This document shows positions 54,937-63,363 of a stretch of 64,000 nt of DNA, one piece after another. Each line of letters begins with the position of its first letter. Position 1 is the first letter of the stretch. The notes beneath the pieces were generated by a model. The model was given only the letters and a program-made list of their open reading frames with translations. It ran no database searches and was not told the DNA's origin. This DNA comes from Tigheibacillus halophilus (GTDB lineage Bacteria > Bacillota > Bacilli > Bacillales > Amphibacillaceae): NCBI RefSeq assembly GCF_042683165.1, contig NZ_JBHUIZ010000006.1, forward strand, positions 310,001 through 374,000, in the 5' to 3' direction. The position numbers and the translations under genes were made by a program.

Positions 54937-55608
54937 AAGATGCTAACAGCAGTTTGGAAGTGATTTTTCGGAAGTTATTGCTTTTAGGGTAGCTCTATCA
55001 ATAATTATATTGCCATTTCCGGGGAGTTAATGCTCATAGAGGAGCGCTATCAACAAATACAGCGCTAATTTAGGGAAGTTAATGTTCATAGAGAGGCGCT
55101 ATCGACAATTTCATTGCTATTTCAGATAAGTTAATGCTCATAGAGAGGCGCTATCAACAATTTCATTGCAATTTCAGGGAAGTTAATGTTCATAGAGAGG
55201 CGCTATCGACAAATACAGCGCTAATTCAGGCAAGTTAATGCTCATAGAGAGGCGCTATCAACAATTTCATTGCAATTTCAGGGAAGTTAATGCTCATAGA
55301 GAGGCGCAATCAACAATTTCATTGCAATTTCAGGGAAGTTAATGTTCATAGAGAGGCGCTATCAACAATTTCATTGCAATTTCAGGGAAGTTAATGCTCA
55401 TAGAGAGGCGCTATCAACAATTTCATTGCAATTTCAGGGAAGTTAATGTTCATAGAGAAGCGCTATCAACAACTACAAAGCTATTTCAGCGCAGTTATTG
55501 CTATGAGAGTTAAGGTGTGTGAATTTTCAATAAGGTAATTTGACTTCATGTATAAAGGAACGTAAACTGAATGCAAGATATGTGTTCAATAAAATGAGGA
55601 GGATTAAC
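54937..55608. other. Intergenic stretch filled by a 52-bp repeat array
   Basis: Apart from the array (54960-55515) there is only about 90 bases of unique leader before larE. No terminator or good promoter is evident after larA, so the array may sit inside a larA-larE transcript. Confidence 0.5.
54960..55515. repeat. 52-bp tandem repeat array, about ten copies
   Basis: The unit reads GGGAAGTTAATG(C/T)TCATAGAG, then AGGCGCTATCAACAA, then TTTCATTGCAATTTCA. Unit starts are 52 bases apart (for example the GGCG at 55147 and 55199). Copies with GCTC and GTTC nearly alternate, and the variant ending AAATACAGCGCTAATT occurs in the second and fifth units. The first and last copies are degenerate. Confidence 0.9.
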
Positions 55609-56439
55609 ATGCTTACAATAGAAACAAAGAATGAGCAGTTAGGAGAAATATTAAAGGGCATGGGACGTGTCATCGTAGCATTTTCCGGAGGGGTTGACAG
55701 TTCTTTTCTCTTAAAGCGGGCCCAGCAGGAGCTTGGTGACAATGTGCTTGCAGTGGTTGTCGGATCCGAATTGTTCCGTAAAGAAGAATTCAGGAAAGCT
55801 GTCGAATTGGCAAAAACGATGGGCGTCAGCGTGCATGAAACGGAAATCAAGGAACTGGAGAATGCGGATATTATTGCAAATACCCCGGACAGCTGGTATC
55901 ACAGTAAAAAGCTGCTATACTCTCATCTAAACAGTCTGGCAGAAAAAATGGGTTATCCATATGTGCTGGACGGCATGATCATGGACGACTTAAGTGACTT
56001 TCGCCCGGGGCTGCGGGCAAGAACGGAAGAAAACGTTCGCAGCGTGCTGCAGGAGGCTGCGCTTTATAAAAAGGAAATTCGCCAGCTATCCAAGGATATG
56101 CATTTGCAGGTATGGAACAAGCCGGCATCATGCAGTCTGGCATCTAGGGTTCCCTACGGCATTCCGTTGACAAAAGAGAAAATCGCTCAGGTGGAAGAAG
56201 CAGAGCGCTTTTTGGCAAAGCTTGGATTTGATCCGGCAAGGGTGCGCCACCATGGGGAGGTGGCCCGTATTGAAGTAATACCGGACAAAATAGCGTCCTT
56301 GGTGGAGCAGCGGGAAAAAATCCAGCTGAAATTGAAATCTCTCGGTTTTTCTTACGTATCAGTAGACCTGAAGGGCTATCGGACTGGCAGTATGAATGAA
56401 GTATTATCTCAGGAGAATGAGGTGAAGGAACTAGGTTAA
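55609..56439 (+). CDS. larE: LarE, sacrificial sulfur transferase of the pincer cofactor
   Basis: LarE adenylates and sulfurates the pincer precursor made by LarB. The chain has 276 residues with the PP-loop SGGVDS at 26-31, then YHSKKLLYSHL, GYPYVLDGMIMDDLSDFRPG, and the active region KPASCSLASRVPYG. Cys175 is the only cysteine in the protein, which matches the single-cysteine LarE type that gives up its own sulfur (Cys176 in Lactiplantibacillus) and not the iron-sulfur type with three cysteines. The ATG follows a perfect AGGAGG. It is apart from larB and larC, beyond the repeat array. Confidence 0.93.
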   Translation: MLTIETKNEQLGEILKGMGRVIVAFSGGVDSSFLLKRAQQELGDNVLAVVVGSELFRKEEFRKAVELAKTMGVSVHETEIKELENADIIANTPDSWYHSKKLLYSHLNSLAEKMGYPYVLDGMIMDDLSDFRPGLRARTEENVRSVLQEAALYKKEIRQLSKDMHLQVWNKPASCSLASRVPYGIPLTKEKIAQVEEAERFLAKLGFDPARVRHHGEVARIEVIPDKIASLVEQREKIQLKLKSLGFSYVSVDLKGYRTGSMNEVLSQENEVKELG

Positions 56440-56526
56440 TAGCAGTATGGTCTTTTCCCAAAGGTGCTTGACAGGCCTTTGGGTTCCACTTGTTTGAATA
56501 TACGAATTATTAGGGGAGGTAATACA

Positions 56527-57525
56527 ATGGACAGGATACGCTGGGGAGTGCTTGGCACAGCAAAAATTGCCCAAAAAGAGCTGTTGCCCGCTTTTTCACG
56601 AGCGGAAAATGCAACAGTGACAGCAATTGCGAGCAGAACTAAGAATCAAAAGGCAGAAGAAATCGCGCAGCATTTCGATATTGAAAAGGTATATGACAGC
56701 TATGAGGCTTTATTGGATGACGAGGAAATCGACGCCGTCTATATTCCCCTGCCAAACAATCTGCATAAGGAGTGGGTCATCAAAGCAGCGGAAAAAGGCA
56801 AGCATATCCTTTGTGAGAAACCTGCTGCATTGCATGCAGAGGAAATGGCTGAAATGCAGACGGCATGTGAGAAACATAATGTTCAATTCGTAGAAGCATT
56901 CATGTATCGATTTCATCCTCAACATGAACGTGTAAAAGAAATCATTGATTCAGGAGAAATCGGCAAAGTCCGATTCATGCGCGCGTCTTTTTCTTTCTTG
57001 CTCGAAAGTAAAACAGGCAGCATCAAAATGAATCCGCAGGGTGGCGGAAGCATTTATGACGTTGGCTGCTATGGGATTCATGCGACACGGAATATTCTTC
57101 GAATGGAACCGGAATCTGTATTCGTACAAGGAATCATGGACACGAAGCACCATGTGGATACGGCTGCCACCGGTATCATGACTTTTCCAGACCATGTGCA
57201 GGCTGTTTTTGATGCCAGCTTTTCCATGGCGAGGCGTGCCGAATATGAAGTGATCGGAGAAAAGGGAAGAGTCGTGGTTCCAAGGGCATTTCGTCCGGAC
57301 TGGTTTGAGGGACAAGGTATCGTCGACATAGAAACAGAAAGCGGGACGAGAAGAGAAACAATAGTGGCCGACCAGTATAAAGCAGAAGTAGAATACGCTT
57401 CCAAAAGAGTATTGGAGAACGGCGGGAAGGGTGATATGCACTTCCGGGATGCAATAAACAACCTAAGGGTGATCACAGCTTGTCTCAAGTCATTAAGGGA
57501 GAATAAAACCATACAATTGAACTGA
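56527..57525 (+). CDS. Gfo/Idh/MocA family oxidoreductase in the lar region
   Basis: This protein has 332 residues of the dihydrodiol/xylose dehydrogenase-like branch. It has Rossmann WGVLGTAKIAQKELLPAF, the catalytic Lys in LCEKPAALH, EAFMYRFHPQH, and GGGSIYDVGCYGIHATRNIL. The ATG at 56527 follows GGGGAGG. It lies 87 bases after larE, across an inverted repeat (CCCAAAGG/CCTTTGGG at 56457-56482). It probably oxidises a sugar or sugar acid in the same pathway; the substrate is not readable. Confidence 0.85.
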   Translation: MDRIRWGVLGTAKIAQKELLPAFSRAENATVTAIASRTKNQKAEEIAQHFDIEKVYDSYEALLDDEEIDAVYIPLPNNLHKEWVIKAAEKGKHILCEKPAALHAEEMAEMQTACEKHNVQFVEAFMYRFHPQHERVKEIIDSGEIGKVRFMRASFSFLLESKTGSIKMNPQGGGSIYDVGCYGIHATRNILRMEPESVFVQGIMDTKHHVDTAATGIMTFPDHVQAVFDASFSMARRAEYEVIGEKGRVVVPRAFRPDWFEGQGIVDIETESGTRRETIVADQYKAEVEYASKRVLENGGKGDMHFRDAINNLRVITACLKSLRENKTIQLN

Positions 57526-57526
57526 A

Positions 57527-57540
57527 AAACAACGTTGTAA
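57527..57540. promoter_or_regulatory. ACAACGTTGT palindrome upstream of dctP
   Basis: AAACAACGTTGTAA shares a 10-bp perfect palindrome and 12 of 14 positions with the site at 60775 before the GH28 gene. It lies upstream of the -35 box, a place for an activator or looping repressor. Confidence 0.5.
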
Positions 57541-57556
57541 ATTTTTCAAAAAAGAC

Positions 57557-57585
57557 TTGATTTATAAAACGCTTACACATATAAT
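57557..57585 (+). promoter_or_regulatory. Promoter of dctPQM with embedded cre box
   Basis: TTGATT (57557-57562), 17 bases and a perfect TATAAT (57580-57585). The spacer holds ATAAAACGCTTACA (57564-57577), which on the other strand matches 12 of 14 cre positions. Confidence 0.75.
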
Positions 57586-57603
57586 GTTCGTAAGGATATT
57601 TAG

Positions 57604-57622
57604 TTTGTTTGCCATACAAAAT
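57604..57622. promoter_or_regulatory. Operator-like palindrome downstream of the dctP start point
   Basis: TTTGTTTGCCATACAAAAT matches 16 of 19 positions of the perfect palindrome at 63278 and lies just after the expected transcription start. A repressor of the GntR or LacI type is likely. Confidence 0.6.
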
Positions 57623-57631
57623 AAAAGAGTT

Positions 57632-57645
57632 TGAAAGCGTTCTAT
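57632..57645. promoter_or_regulatory. Second cre box of dctP
   Basis: TGAAAGCGTTCTAT matches 12 of 14 cre positions, downstream of the operator. Confidence 0.5.
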
Positions 57646-57687
57646 TTATTTTGTATGCTACTGACAAAAAACAAAGGGGGAAAAAGA

Positions 57688-58701
57688 GTGAAAAAGAAAG
57701 CGCTGGCAATTTTGATGGTGATGATTTCAGCAGTTCTTCTGCTTGCTGCATGTGGTAAAGATGAGAAGGCTTCCGGTTCATCAGATAAAAAAGGTTCCGG
57801 TAAGACGGTTACATTGAAGATGGCTGAAAACCAGCCGGATGACTATCCGACAACAATCGGAGATAAAGCGTTTGCGAAATTGGTAGAAGAGAAAACAGAT
57901 GGCCGCTACAAAGTGGAAGTATATTCCGGCGGACAGCTTGGTGAAGAAACAAATACTATTGAACAGGTACAACTTGGTTCTATCGATTTGGCAAGGGTGA
58001 ATGCTTCTCCGTTGTCGCAGTTTTCCAAAACGATCGGCGTGACAAGCATGCCGTTCCTGTTTACAGATGAAGAAGAAAAGTGGGAAAAACTAAATGGCGA
58101 AGTTGGCCGTGAATTGCTAGATACGCTAGAAGAAAGCAATATGGTTGGACTGGCATTCTATGACTCTGGGGAAAGAAGTTTTTATGACACGAAGCGCCCT
58201 CTCAAAAAGCCATCTGATATGAAAGGGTTGAAAATCCGAGTTCAAAATTCGGAAATGTCAATCAGTGTAGTTGAAGCTTTAGGTGCATCTGCTACCCCGA
58301 TGGAATATGGCGAAGTTTACTCGAGTCTACAAACAGGCGTCATTGACGGGGCAGAAAATAATTTCCCAAGCTACTATACTTCCAATCATTATGAAGTGGC
58401 AAAGCATTTTACTTCGAATGGTTACACAGGAACACCGGAAGTGGTTATTGGTTCAAAGAAGCTTTGGGATTCGTTGTCTGATGAGGACAAGAAAGCATTT
58501 CAGGAAGCAGCACTTGAGTCAGTTGATACACAGCGTGAAGCTTGGGCGAAGTTGACAGAGGAATCCAAAAAGGCAGTAGAAAAAGCTGGAAGCAAAATTG
58601 TTGAAGTAGACAATGTTGAAGAATGGAGAAAAGCAGTACAGCCGGTTTATGACAAATATGGCGACCAGTACGGGGATTGGATCGATAAACTGTCAAAATA
58701 G
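57688..58701 (+). CDS. dctP: TRAP transporter solute-binding lipoprotein DctP
   Basis: This protein has 337 residues, starting at GTG behind AAAGGGGG. The lipobox LLLAAC puts the lipidated cysteine at 22. The DctP fold motifs are GGQLGEETNTIEQVQLGSIDLARV, GLKIRVQNSEMSISVVEALGASATPMEYGEVYSSLQTGVIDGAENN (in parts) and the conserved Arg of KIRVQ that binds the substrate carboxylate. With a GH28 enzyme, UxaC and an SDR nearby, the ligand is probably a uronate or a related sugar acid. Confidence 0.92.
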   Translation: MKKKALAILMVMISAVLLLAACGKDEKASGSSDKKGSGKTVTLKMAENQPDDYPTTIGDKAFAKLVEEKTDGRYKVEVYSGGQLGEETNTIEQVQLGSIDLARVNASPLSQFSKTIGVTSMPFLFTDEEEKWEKLNGEVGRELLDTLEESNMVGLAFYDSGERSFYDTKRPLKKPSDMKGLKIRVQNSEMSISVVEALGASATPMEYGEVYSSLQTGVIDGAENNFPSYYTSNHYEVAKHFTSNGYTGTPEVVIGSKKLWDSLSDEDKKAFQEAALESVDTQREAWAKLTEESKKAVEKAGSKIVEVDNVEEWRKAVQPVYDKYGDQYGDWIDKLSK

Positions 58702-58711
58702 GATAATGGAC

Positions 58712-58737
58712 GAGAGGAGGGTTTATACCCTCTTCTC
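58712..58737 (+). other. Intercistronic hairpin between dctP and dctQ
   Basis: GAGAGGAGGGT (58712-58722) pairs with ACCCTCTTCTC (58727-58737), 11 bp with one G-T pair. Such hairpins after binding-protein genes often stabilise their mRNA or cause partial termination, giving more DctP than membrane subunits. Confidence 0.55.
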
Positions 58738-58757
58738 CTTTCCAGGAGGGTTTAAAA

Positions 58758-59255
58758 ATGAAAGTCCTGTCAACGATTAAAAAAATATTGGACTGGGTAT
58801 TGTTGGGATTTGCACTTGCCTTTATATTGGCGATGGTCATTTTGATTATTGTGCAAGTATTTTCGCGGCAATTGTTCAGTTACACGCCATCATGGTCAGA
58901 AGAGTTATCAAAGCTGTTTTTTGTTTGGATCAGTTTCCTGGGAATTGCATATGGGTTTAAATCGAAATTGCATATCGCTCTTGGGTTAGTAGTGGATGCG
59001 ATGCCGGAAAAAATACAAGATGTGTGTGACTATTTTTCAAAAGTGCTTGTCATCGGATTCGGCGTGATCATGATGTATTATGGCTGGCACTTCACTGTGC
59101 TGATGGGCAATTCGTCCATGCCAGGAACTGGCCTTCCTTCGAGTGTATTATACGGTGCCATCCCAGTAACAGGATTCTATGTAACGTTCTATGGGATTGA
59201 GTTATTATTCAAAAAAGGCATGCATCAGGATTTTAACGATGTAAGTGAGGGTTGA
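58758..59255 (+). CDS. dctQ: TRAP transporter small membrane subunit DctQ
   Basis: This protein has 165 residues and four membrane helices. It carries the family block VQVFSRQLFSYTPSWSEELSKLFFVWISFLG (in parts) and a C-terminal helix pair. The start follows AGGAGGG. It pairs with DctM to form the sodium-driven TRAP permease. It ends three bases before dctM. Confidence 0.9.
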   Translation: MKVLSTIKKILDWVLLGFALAFILAMVILIIVQVFSRQLFSYTPSWSEELSKLFFVWISFLGIAYGFKSKLHIALGLVVDAMPEKIQDVCDYFSKVLVIGFGVIMMYYGWHFTVLMGNSSMPGTGLPSSVLYGAIPVTGFYVTFYGIELLFKKGMHQDFNDVSEG

Positions 59256-59258
59256 GCT

Positions 59259-60542
59259 ATGACTAGTGGAGTAATTGTATTGATCGGCAGTTTTATTTTA
59301 TTACTGATTTTAAGGGTTCCTATCGCGCTTACACTTGTCGCATCTTCCTTAATTACAGGAATTTATTTGGGAATTGATCCTGCGGCTATCGTCCAGCGCA
59401 TGGTCGGCGGGCTGAATTCATTTTCTTTATTGGCTATTCCTTTCTTTATTCTTGCTGGCGAGATAATGAACGAGGGGGGAATTTCCCGCAGGTTGATCAA
59501 CCTGGCTAATGTCATTATCGGAAAAGTCCGTGGTGGACTGGCTATGGTGAACGTTTTAGCGAGTACTTTCTTTGGCGGTATCTCTGGTTCAGCACTGGCG
59601 GACACTTCCTCCCTCGGTTCCGTGTTGATTCCGATGATGAGAAAACAAGGATATGATAAAGATTATTCCGTTTCTGTCACCATTTCGGCATCCATCCAGG
59701 GTGTGATGATTCCGCCAAGTCATAACATGATCATCTATTCTACTGCTGCCGGCGGGGTTTCAGTTGGTGCACTGTTTATGGGGGGGCTCGGCCCAGGGCT
59801 GTTACTTGGTTTTGCAGTGTTGGTTCTGTCGTACGTTCTGGCCGTCAAAAGGAAATATCCAAAAGGCGAACCAGTTAAAAAGGAAGAAATTCCAAGAATC
59901 GTTTGGGAAGGTTTGCTGGGATTATTAACAGTCGTCATTATCATGGGCGGTATTTTGAGTGGTATATTCACGGCGACTGAATCAGCTGCAATTGGTACAC
60001 TGTATGCTTTCATAATCACCTTTTTCATTTACAGAGAAATTCCGATAACACGAATGGTAGCCATTTTGCATCGAACATTCAACACATTGGCAATGGTATT
60101 GTTCTTGATCGGGGCATCTTCCGCATTCGGTTATTTACTTGCCTTGCTTCGTGTGCCGCAATTGGTATCAGAAGGGCTGATCAGCATCTCCCCAAATGAT
60201 TTTGTGACGATATTGATCATTGTGATTATTTTATTGTTGCTTGGCTGCGTCATGGACATGGCCCCACTGATTTTAATCGCAACACCAATCCTGTTGCCTG
60301 TAGCTACAACGACAGGGATGGACCCGGTACATTTCGGTGTATTATTGATCCTTTGTCTTGGCGTCGGATTGTTGACACCGCCGGTTGGTTCGGTGCTCTT
60401 TGTAGGATCGGCAATAGGGCGGCTGTCGATTGAAAAAGTTTCCAAAGCCATGCTGCCGTTTTATGGAGTGATGATCGTTATCGTATTATTAGTAGCCTAT
60501 GTACCAAGTATTTCTCTATGGCTGCCAAGTTTTTTCAAATAG
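59259..60542 (+). CDS. dctM: TRAP transporter large permease DctM
   Basis: This protein has 427 residues, the usual DctM length, with about 12-13 membrane segments. Family blocks are IPFFILAGEIMNEGGISRRLI, STFFGGISGSALADTSSLGSVLIPMM, ISASIQGVMIPPSHNMIIYS and LCLGVGLLTPPVGSVLFVGSAI. It completes the DctPQM operon, which ends at the terminator at 60551. Confidence 0.94.
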   Translation: MTSGVIVLIGSFILLLILRVPIALTLVASSLITGIYLGIDPAAIVQRMVGGLNSFSLLAIPFFILAGEIMNEGGISRRLINLANVIIGKVRGGLAMVNVLASTFFGGISGSALADTSSLGSVLIPMMRKQGYDKDYSVSVTISASIQGVMIPPSHNMIIYSTAAGGVSVGALFMGGLGPGLLLGFAVLVLSYVLAVKRKYPKGEPVKKEEIPRIVWEGLLGLLTVVIIMGGILSGIFTATESAAIGTLYAFIITFFIYREIPITRMVAILHRTFNTLAMVLFLIGASSAFGYLLALLRVPQLVSEGLISISPNDFVTILIIVIILLLLGCVMDMAPLILIATPILLPVATTTGMDPVHFGVLLILCLGVGLLTPPVGSVLFVGSAIGRLSIEKVSKAMLPFYGVMIVIVLLVAYVPSISLWLPSFFK

Positions 60543-60550
60543 TTAACATG

Positions 60551-60590
60551 AAAACCCTTTCCCTGATTGAATCAGCCGAAAGGGTTTTTT
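60551..60590 (+). terminator. Terminator of dctPQM
   Basis: AAAACCCTTTC pairs with GAAAGGGTTTT, followed by a T-run. Confidence 0.88.
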
Positions 60591-60774
60591 CCTGTGATGC
60601 CGAGACTCAAAGTGGACGAATAAAGTGAGCTGATGAGTTAGTGAGTAACCAGTGCTGCTTAGCCAATTTTCATTGTAAAACTAGTTAAAAAGACATATTT
60701 TTGCGTCAAGGAGGATAGATTTTTAATCCGAAAGACGGGTATGCATCGTAAGATAAATATGTTAATATTCAAAT

Positions 60775-60788
60775 TAACAACGTTGTTA
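60775..60788. promoter_or_regulatory. TAACAACGTTGTTA operator-like palindrome
   Basis: This is a perfect 14-bp palindrome, also found with 12 of 14 matches at 57527 upstream of dctP. Shape and size fit a LacI-family site. Confidence 0.55.
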
Positions 60789-60797
60789 TAAATGAAA

Positions 60798-60811
60798 TGA
60801 TAGCGGTTACA
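60798..60811. promoter_or_regulatory. cre box of the GH28 gene
   Basis: TGATAGCGGTTACA matches 13 of 14 positions of the cre consensus. Confidence 0.65.
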
Positions 60812-60875
60812 TTTAATAAGGAAAGCATGCAGCCTTATTTGTGTAATACTGCAATTTATGAAGGAGTGGGATGAG

Positions 60876-62780
60876 ATGAAAAAGTATTTTGCGGGGCTGG
60901 CATGTGCGTTTATCGTGCTCTTCCAGCTTGGAGGTTCCCCCACTGGGGCAGAAGCAAAAGGAAAATCGGTGTGGGAGGACGAATTGCCAGGCATACTTGC
61001 TGAAATAGAAAAGCCTGCTTTCCCAGACAGGGACTTTAATGTGGTAGATTACGGTGCGAGAGGTGATGAATCCAAAAAGTCGACTGAAGCATTCAATAAA
61101 GCCATTTCTGCTGCGAATGATGCTGGCGGTGGCCGGGTAGTAGTACCAAGTGGCACTTATTTGACTGGTGCAATACATTTGAAAAGCAATGTCAATCTTC
61201 ACCTGGAAGAAGGAGCTACAATCAAATTCAGCCAGGATCCAAAAGACTATTTACCGCTTGTAAAATCAAGATGGGAAGGAGTAGAGCTGTATAATTACTC
61301 TCCTTTAATCTATGCCCATAATCAAGAAAATATCGCGATTACTGGAAAGGGTGTATTAGATGGACAGGCCGACAACGAACACTGGTGGCCTTGGAAGGGA
61401 AAAACGGAATATGGCTGGAAAGAAGGGGAGCCGAATCAGGCAGAAGCTAGAGATGAATTGTTTCAGATGGCTGAGGATGGTGTAGCGGTAGAAGACAGGA
61501 AATTTGGCGAGGATTCTTATTTGCGGCCAAGTTTTATCCAGCCATACGAGAGTGAAAATATTCTTATCGAGGGCGTTACATTAATTGATTCTCCAATGTG
61601 GTTCATCAACCCGGTTCTATCGGAAAATGTGACAATAGAAGATGTGACGGTGGTGGGTCATGGCCCCAATAACGATGGGGTCGATCCGGAATCCAGTAAA
61701 AATGTGCTCATCAAGGATTCTCATTTTGATACAGGGGACGACTGTATTGCGATCAAATCCGGACGGAATGCCGATGGAAGAAGGATAAATGTCCCTTCGG
61801 AAAATATTGTGATCCAAGGAAATGAAATGCGGGATGGCCATGGCGGCGTGGTCGTAGGCAGTGAGATGACTGGCGGTGTCAGGAATGTGTTCGCGGAAAA
61901 CAATGTCATGAACAGCCCGAACCTGGACCGTGTATTGCGAATCAAAACAAACTCTGTCCGTGGCGGCTTTGCCGAAAATATTTACTTGCGGGACAACCTT
62001 GTTGATGAGGTCGGCGGTGAGGTAATACGCGTCAATATGCAGTATGAAGAAGGAGATGCGGGAGATTACACGCCTGTCATTCGCAATATTGAAGTGGATA
62101 ACCTGCACAGCAATGGTGGAAATTACGGTATCTATATCAGAGCCTACGATAGGGCTCCTGTACAGAATCTCAAAATAACCAATTCCAGTTTTGACGGTGT
62201 GAAGACACCTACGTTGATTGAGAATGTCGAGAACATGCAATTGTCGAACCTAACCATCAATGGGGAAAACTATGACAACACACCTCCAGAAACAGCCACA
62301 AAGGTGAAGGGACAATTGCTGTCAGATGGCAGCTACTTTGGAAAGGCGACCGTTGCATTAGCAGCATCTGACAAGGATGGAATAGACCATATCAAGTACC
62401 AACTGCAGGACGGTGATTGGAAAGCATATAAAGCCCCTATCACGGTAAAGAAGAGCGGAAAGAACTTTGTGCGTTATTATGCTGTTGATCGTACTGGGAA
62501 CAGGGAGTCCCAGCAAACATTGTATGTTCGTATCACAAAGGCTGATTTTTCCGGGGTAAAGGGCTATATTTCCAAAGCTGATATTCGTCCAGGCGGTATT
62601 AAAAACGCCATTCATAAGAAATTGGAAAATGCGGAAGCTGATTTTAAAAAAGGAAAGGTTCAATCTGGAAACAAAAAACTGCAAAACCTGATACAATATG
62701 TCCAACATAAAAAGGAAACCCAGATTCCACATGAGGTAAAAAACGACCTGACAAATATGCTTCATCACTTACTCAAGTAA
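60876..62780 (+). CDS. Secreted GH28 polygalacturonase-like enzyme with FIMAH-like tail
   Basis: This protein has 634 residues with a signal peptide (MKKYFAGLACAFIVLFQLGG). Residues ~50-460 form a GH28 beta-helix with the catalytic blocks NNDGVDPES, DTGDDCIAIKSG, DGHGGVVVGSE and RVLRIKT, so it should hydrolyse alpha-galacturonosyl links, perhaps exo-acting. An Ig-like domain (~475-560) follows, then a helical ~70-residue C-terminal domain like FIMAH, probably for substrate or wall contact. The ATG at 60876 follows AAGGAGTGGG. It would release galacturonides that DctPQM could import. Confidence 0.9.
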   Translation: MKKYFAGLACAFIVLFQLGGSPTGAEAKGKSVWEDELPGILAEIEKPAFPDRDFNVVDYGARGDESKKSTEAFNKAISAANDAGGGRVVVPSGTYLTGAIHLKSNVNLHLEEGATIKFSQDPKDYLPLVKSRWEGVELYNYSPLIYAHNQENIAITGKGVLDGQADNEHWWPWKGKTEYGWKEGEPNQAEARDELFQMAEDGVAVEDRKFGEDSYLRPSFIQPYESENILIEGVTLIDSPMWFINPVLSENVTIEDVTVVGHGPNNDGVDPESSKNVLIKDSHFDTGDDCIAIKSGRNADGRRINVPSENIVIQGNEMRDGHGGVVVGSEMTGGVRNVFAENNVMNSPNLDRVLRIKTNSVRGGFAENIYLRDNLVDEVGGEVIRVNMQYEEGDAGDYTPVIRNIEVDNLHSNGGNYGIYIRAYDRAPVQNLKITNSSFDGVKTPTLIENVENMQLSNLTINGENYDNTPPETATKVKGQLLSDGSYFGKATVALAASDKDGIDHIKYQLQDGDWKAYKAPITVKKSGKNFVRYYAVDRTGNRESQQTLYVRITKADFSGVKGYISKADIRPGGIKNAIHKKLENAEADFKKGKVQSGNKKLQNLIQYVQHKKETQIPHEVKNDLTNMLHHLLK

Positions 62781-62794
62781 CATTGTGCCACAGC

Positions 62795-62831
62795 GTCCCT
62801 TGCTATTTCCACATGCAAGGGACGATTTTTG
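62795..62831 (+). terminator. Terminator of the GH28 gene
   Basis: CGTCCCTTG (62795-62803) pairs with CAAGGGACG (62817-62825), followed by ATTTTTG. Confidence 0.85.
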
Positions 62832-63277
62832 ACCATTTTTGAAACATAGAATGTACCTCAAGTTTTTCTGTTATTACAAGCGAGTGCTGGAGAAATAAAG
62901 CACTCGCATATATAATCGCTTCGCATTCTCCAGTGCGATCGCATATTTTGACACAGCTATCGCAGTGAAAATCTTTCTGCCAATCTGATGCAGGCCTAGC
63001 GTGATTTTTTTGGGGAGCATACGTACGAACGCAAGAATACGGGAGTGTACCATACAAATGGGATGGTGTAACATTACTGCATATAATTCAGTTGATAAAA
63101 AAGGACGAAAGCTGTTTTGTATCAGTTTTCGCGCGCCTTTTGATTTATTTATGCGATATCATGAAAATATCGTTCCAGCGGAAAAAAGAAAACAAGTCTG
63201 ATATCGTCTGAACGCTTGAAGACAAGTCTTTTTGTCATTGACGATTAGCTATCTGCGTGTTATTCTTGATTTGGTAA

Positions 63278-63302
63278 TTAATTTGTTTGTCAAACAAATT
63301 AA
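63278..63302. promoter_or_regulatory. Perfect 25-bp operator palindrome
   Basis: TTAATTTGTTTG and CAAACAAATTAA flank a central T. Related sites lie at 57604 (16/19) and 43600 (13/19). It is the best-defined member of a local operator family, upstream of the SDR gene. Confidence 0.7.
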
Positions 63303-63314
63303 CATAACGACGTT

Positions 63315-63328
63315 TGTAAGGGTTTACA
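63315..63328. promoter_or_regulatory. cre-like palindrome before the SDR gene
   Basis: TGTAAGGGTTTACA matches 13 of 14 cre positions; the central CG is GG. Confidence 0.5.
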
Positions 63329-63363
63329 ATAAACCTGAAGCAAGATTTACGGAGGGATCATCA

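Larger units (their letters stand above)
60543..60875. other. Intergenic region before the GH28 gene
   Basis: It holds the dctM terminator, a 14-bp palindrome (60775), a near-perfect cre box (60798) and an AAGGAG site before the start. TATAAA at 60787-60792 could be the -10 box, but the -35 box is unclear. Confidence 0.45.
62781..63363. other. Intergenic region between GH28 and SDR genes
   Basis: It holds a strong terminator (62795), then a structured stretch (GCGAGTGC/GCACTCGC at 62880-62907, and TTCTCCAG at 62926 able to pair with CTGGAGAA near 62887), and the regulatory sites at 63278 and 63315. A 66-codon + strand frame at 63001 has no ribosome-binding site and is not supported. Confidence 0.45.

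Noticed and set aside
56457..56482. CCCAAAGG/CCTTTGGG inverted repeat as a terminator after larE
   Set aside because: No T-run follows on either strand; it may be an operator or chance, and larE and the next gene may be co-transcribed.
63001..63201. A 66-codon + strand frame before the SDR gene
   Set aside because: No ribosome-binding site and no family features; the region looks like structured intergenic DNA.
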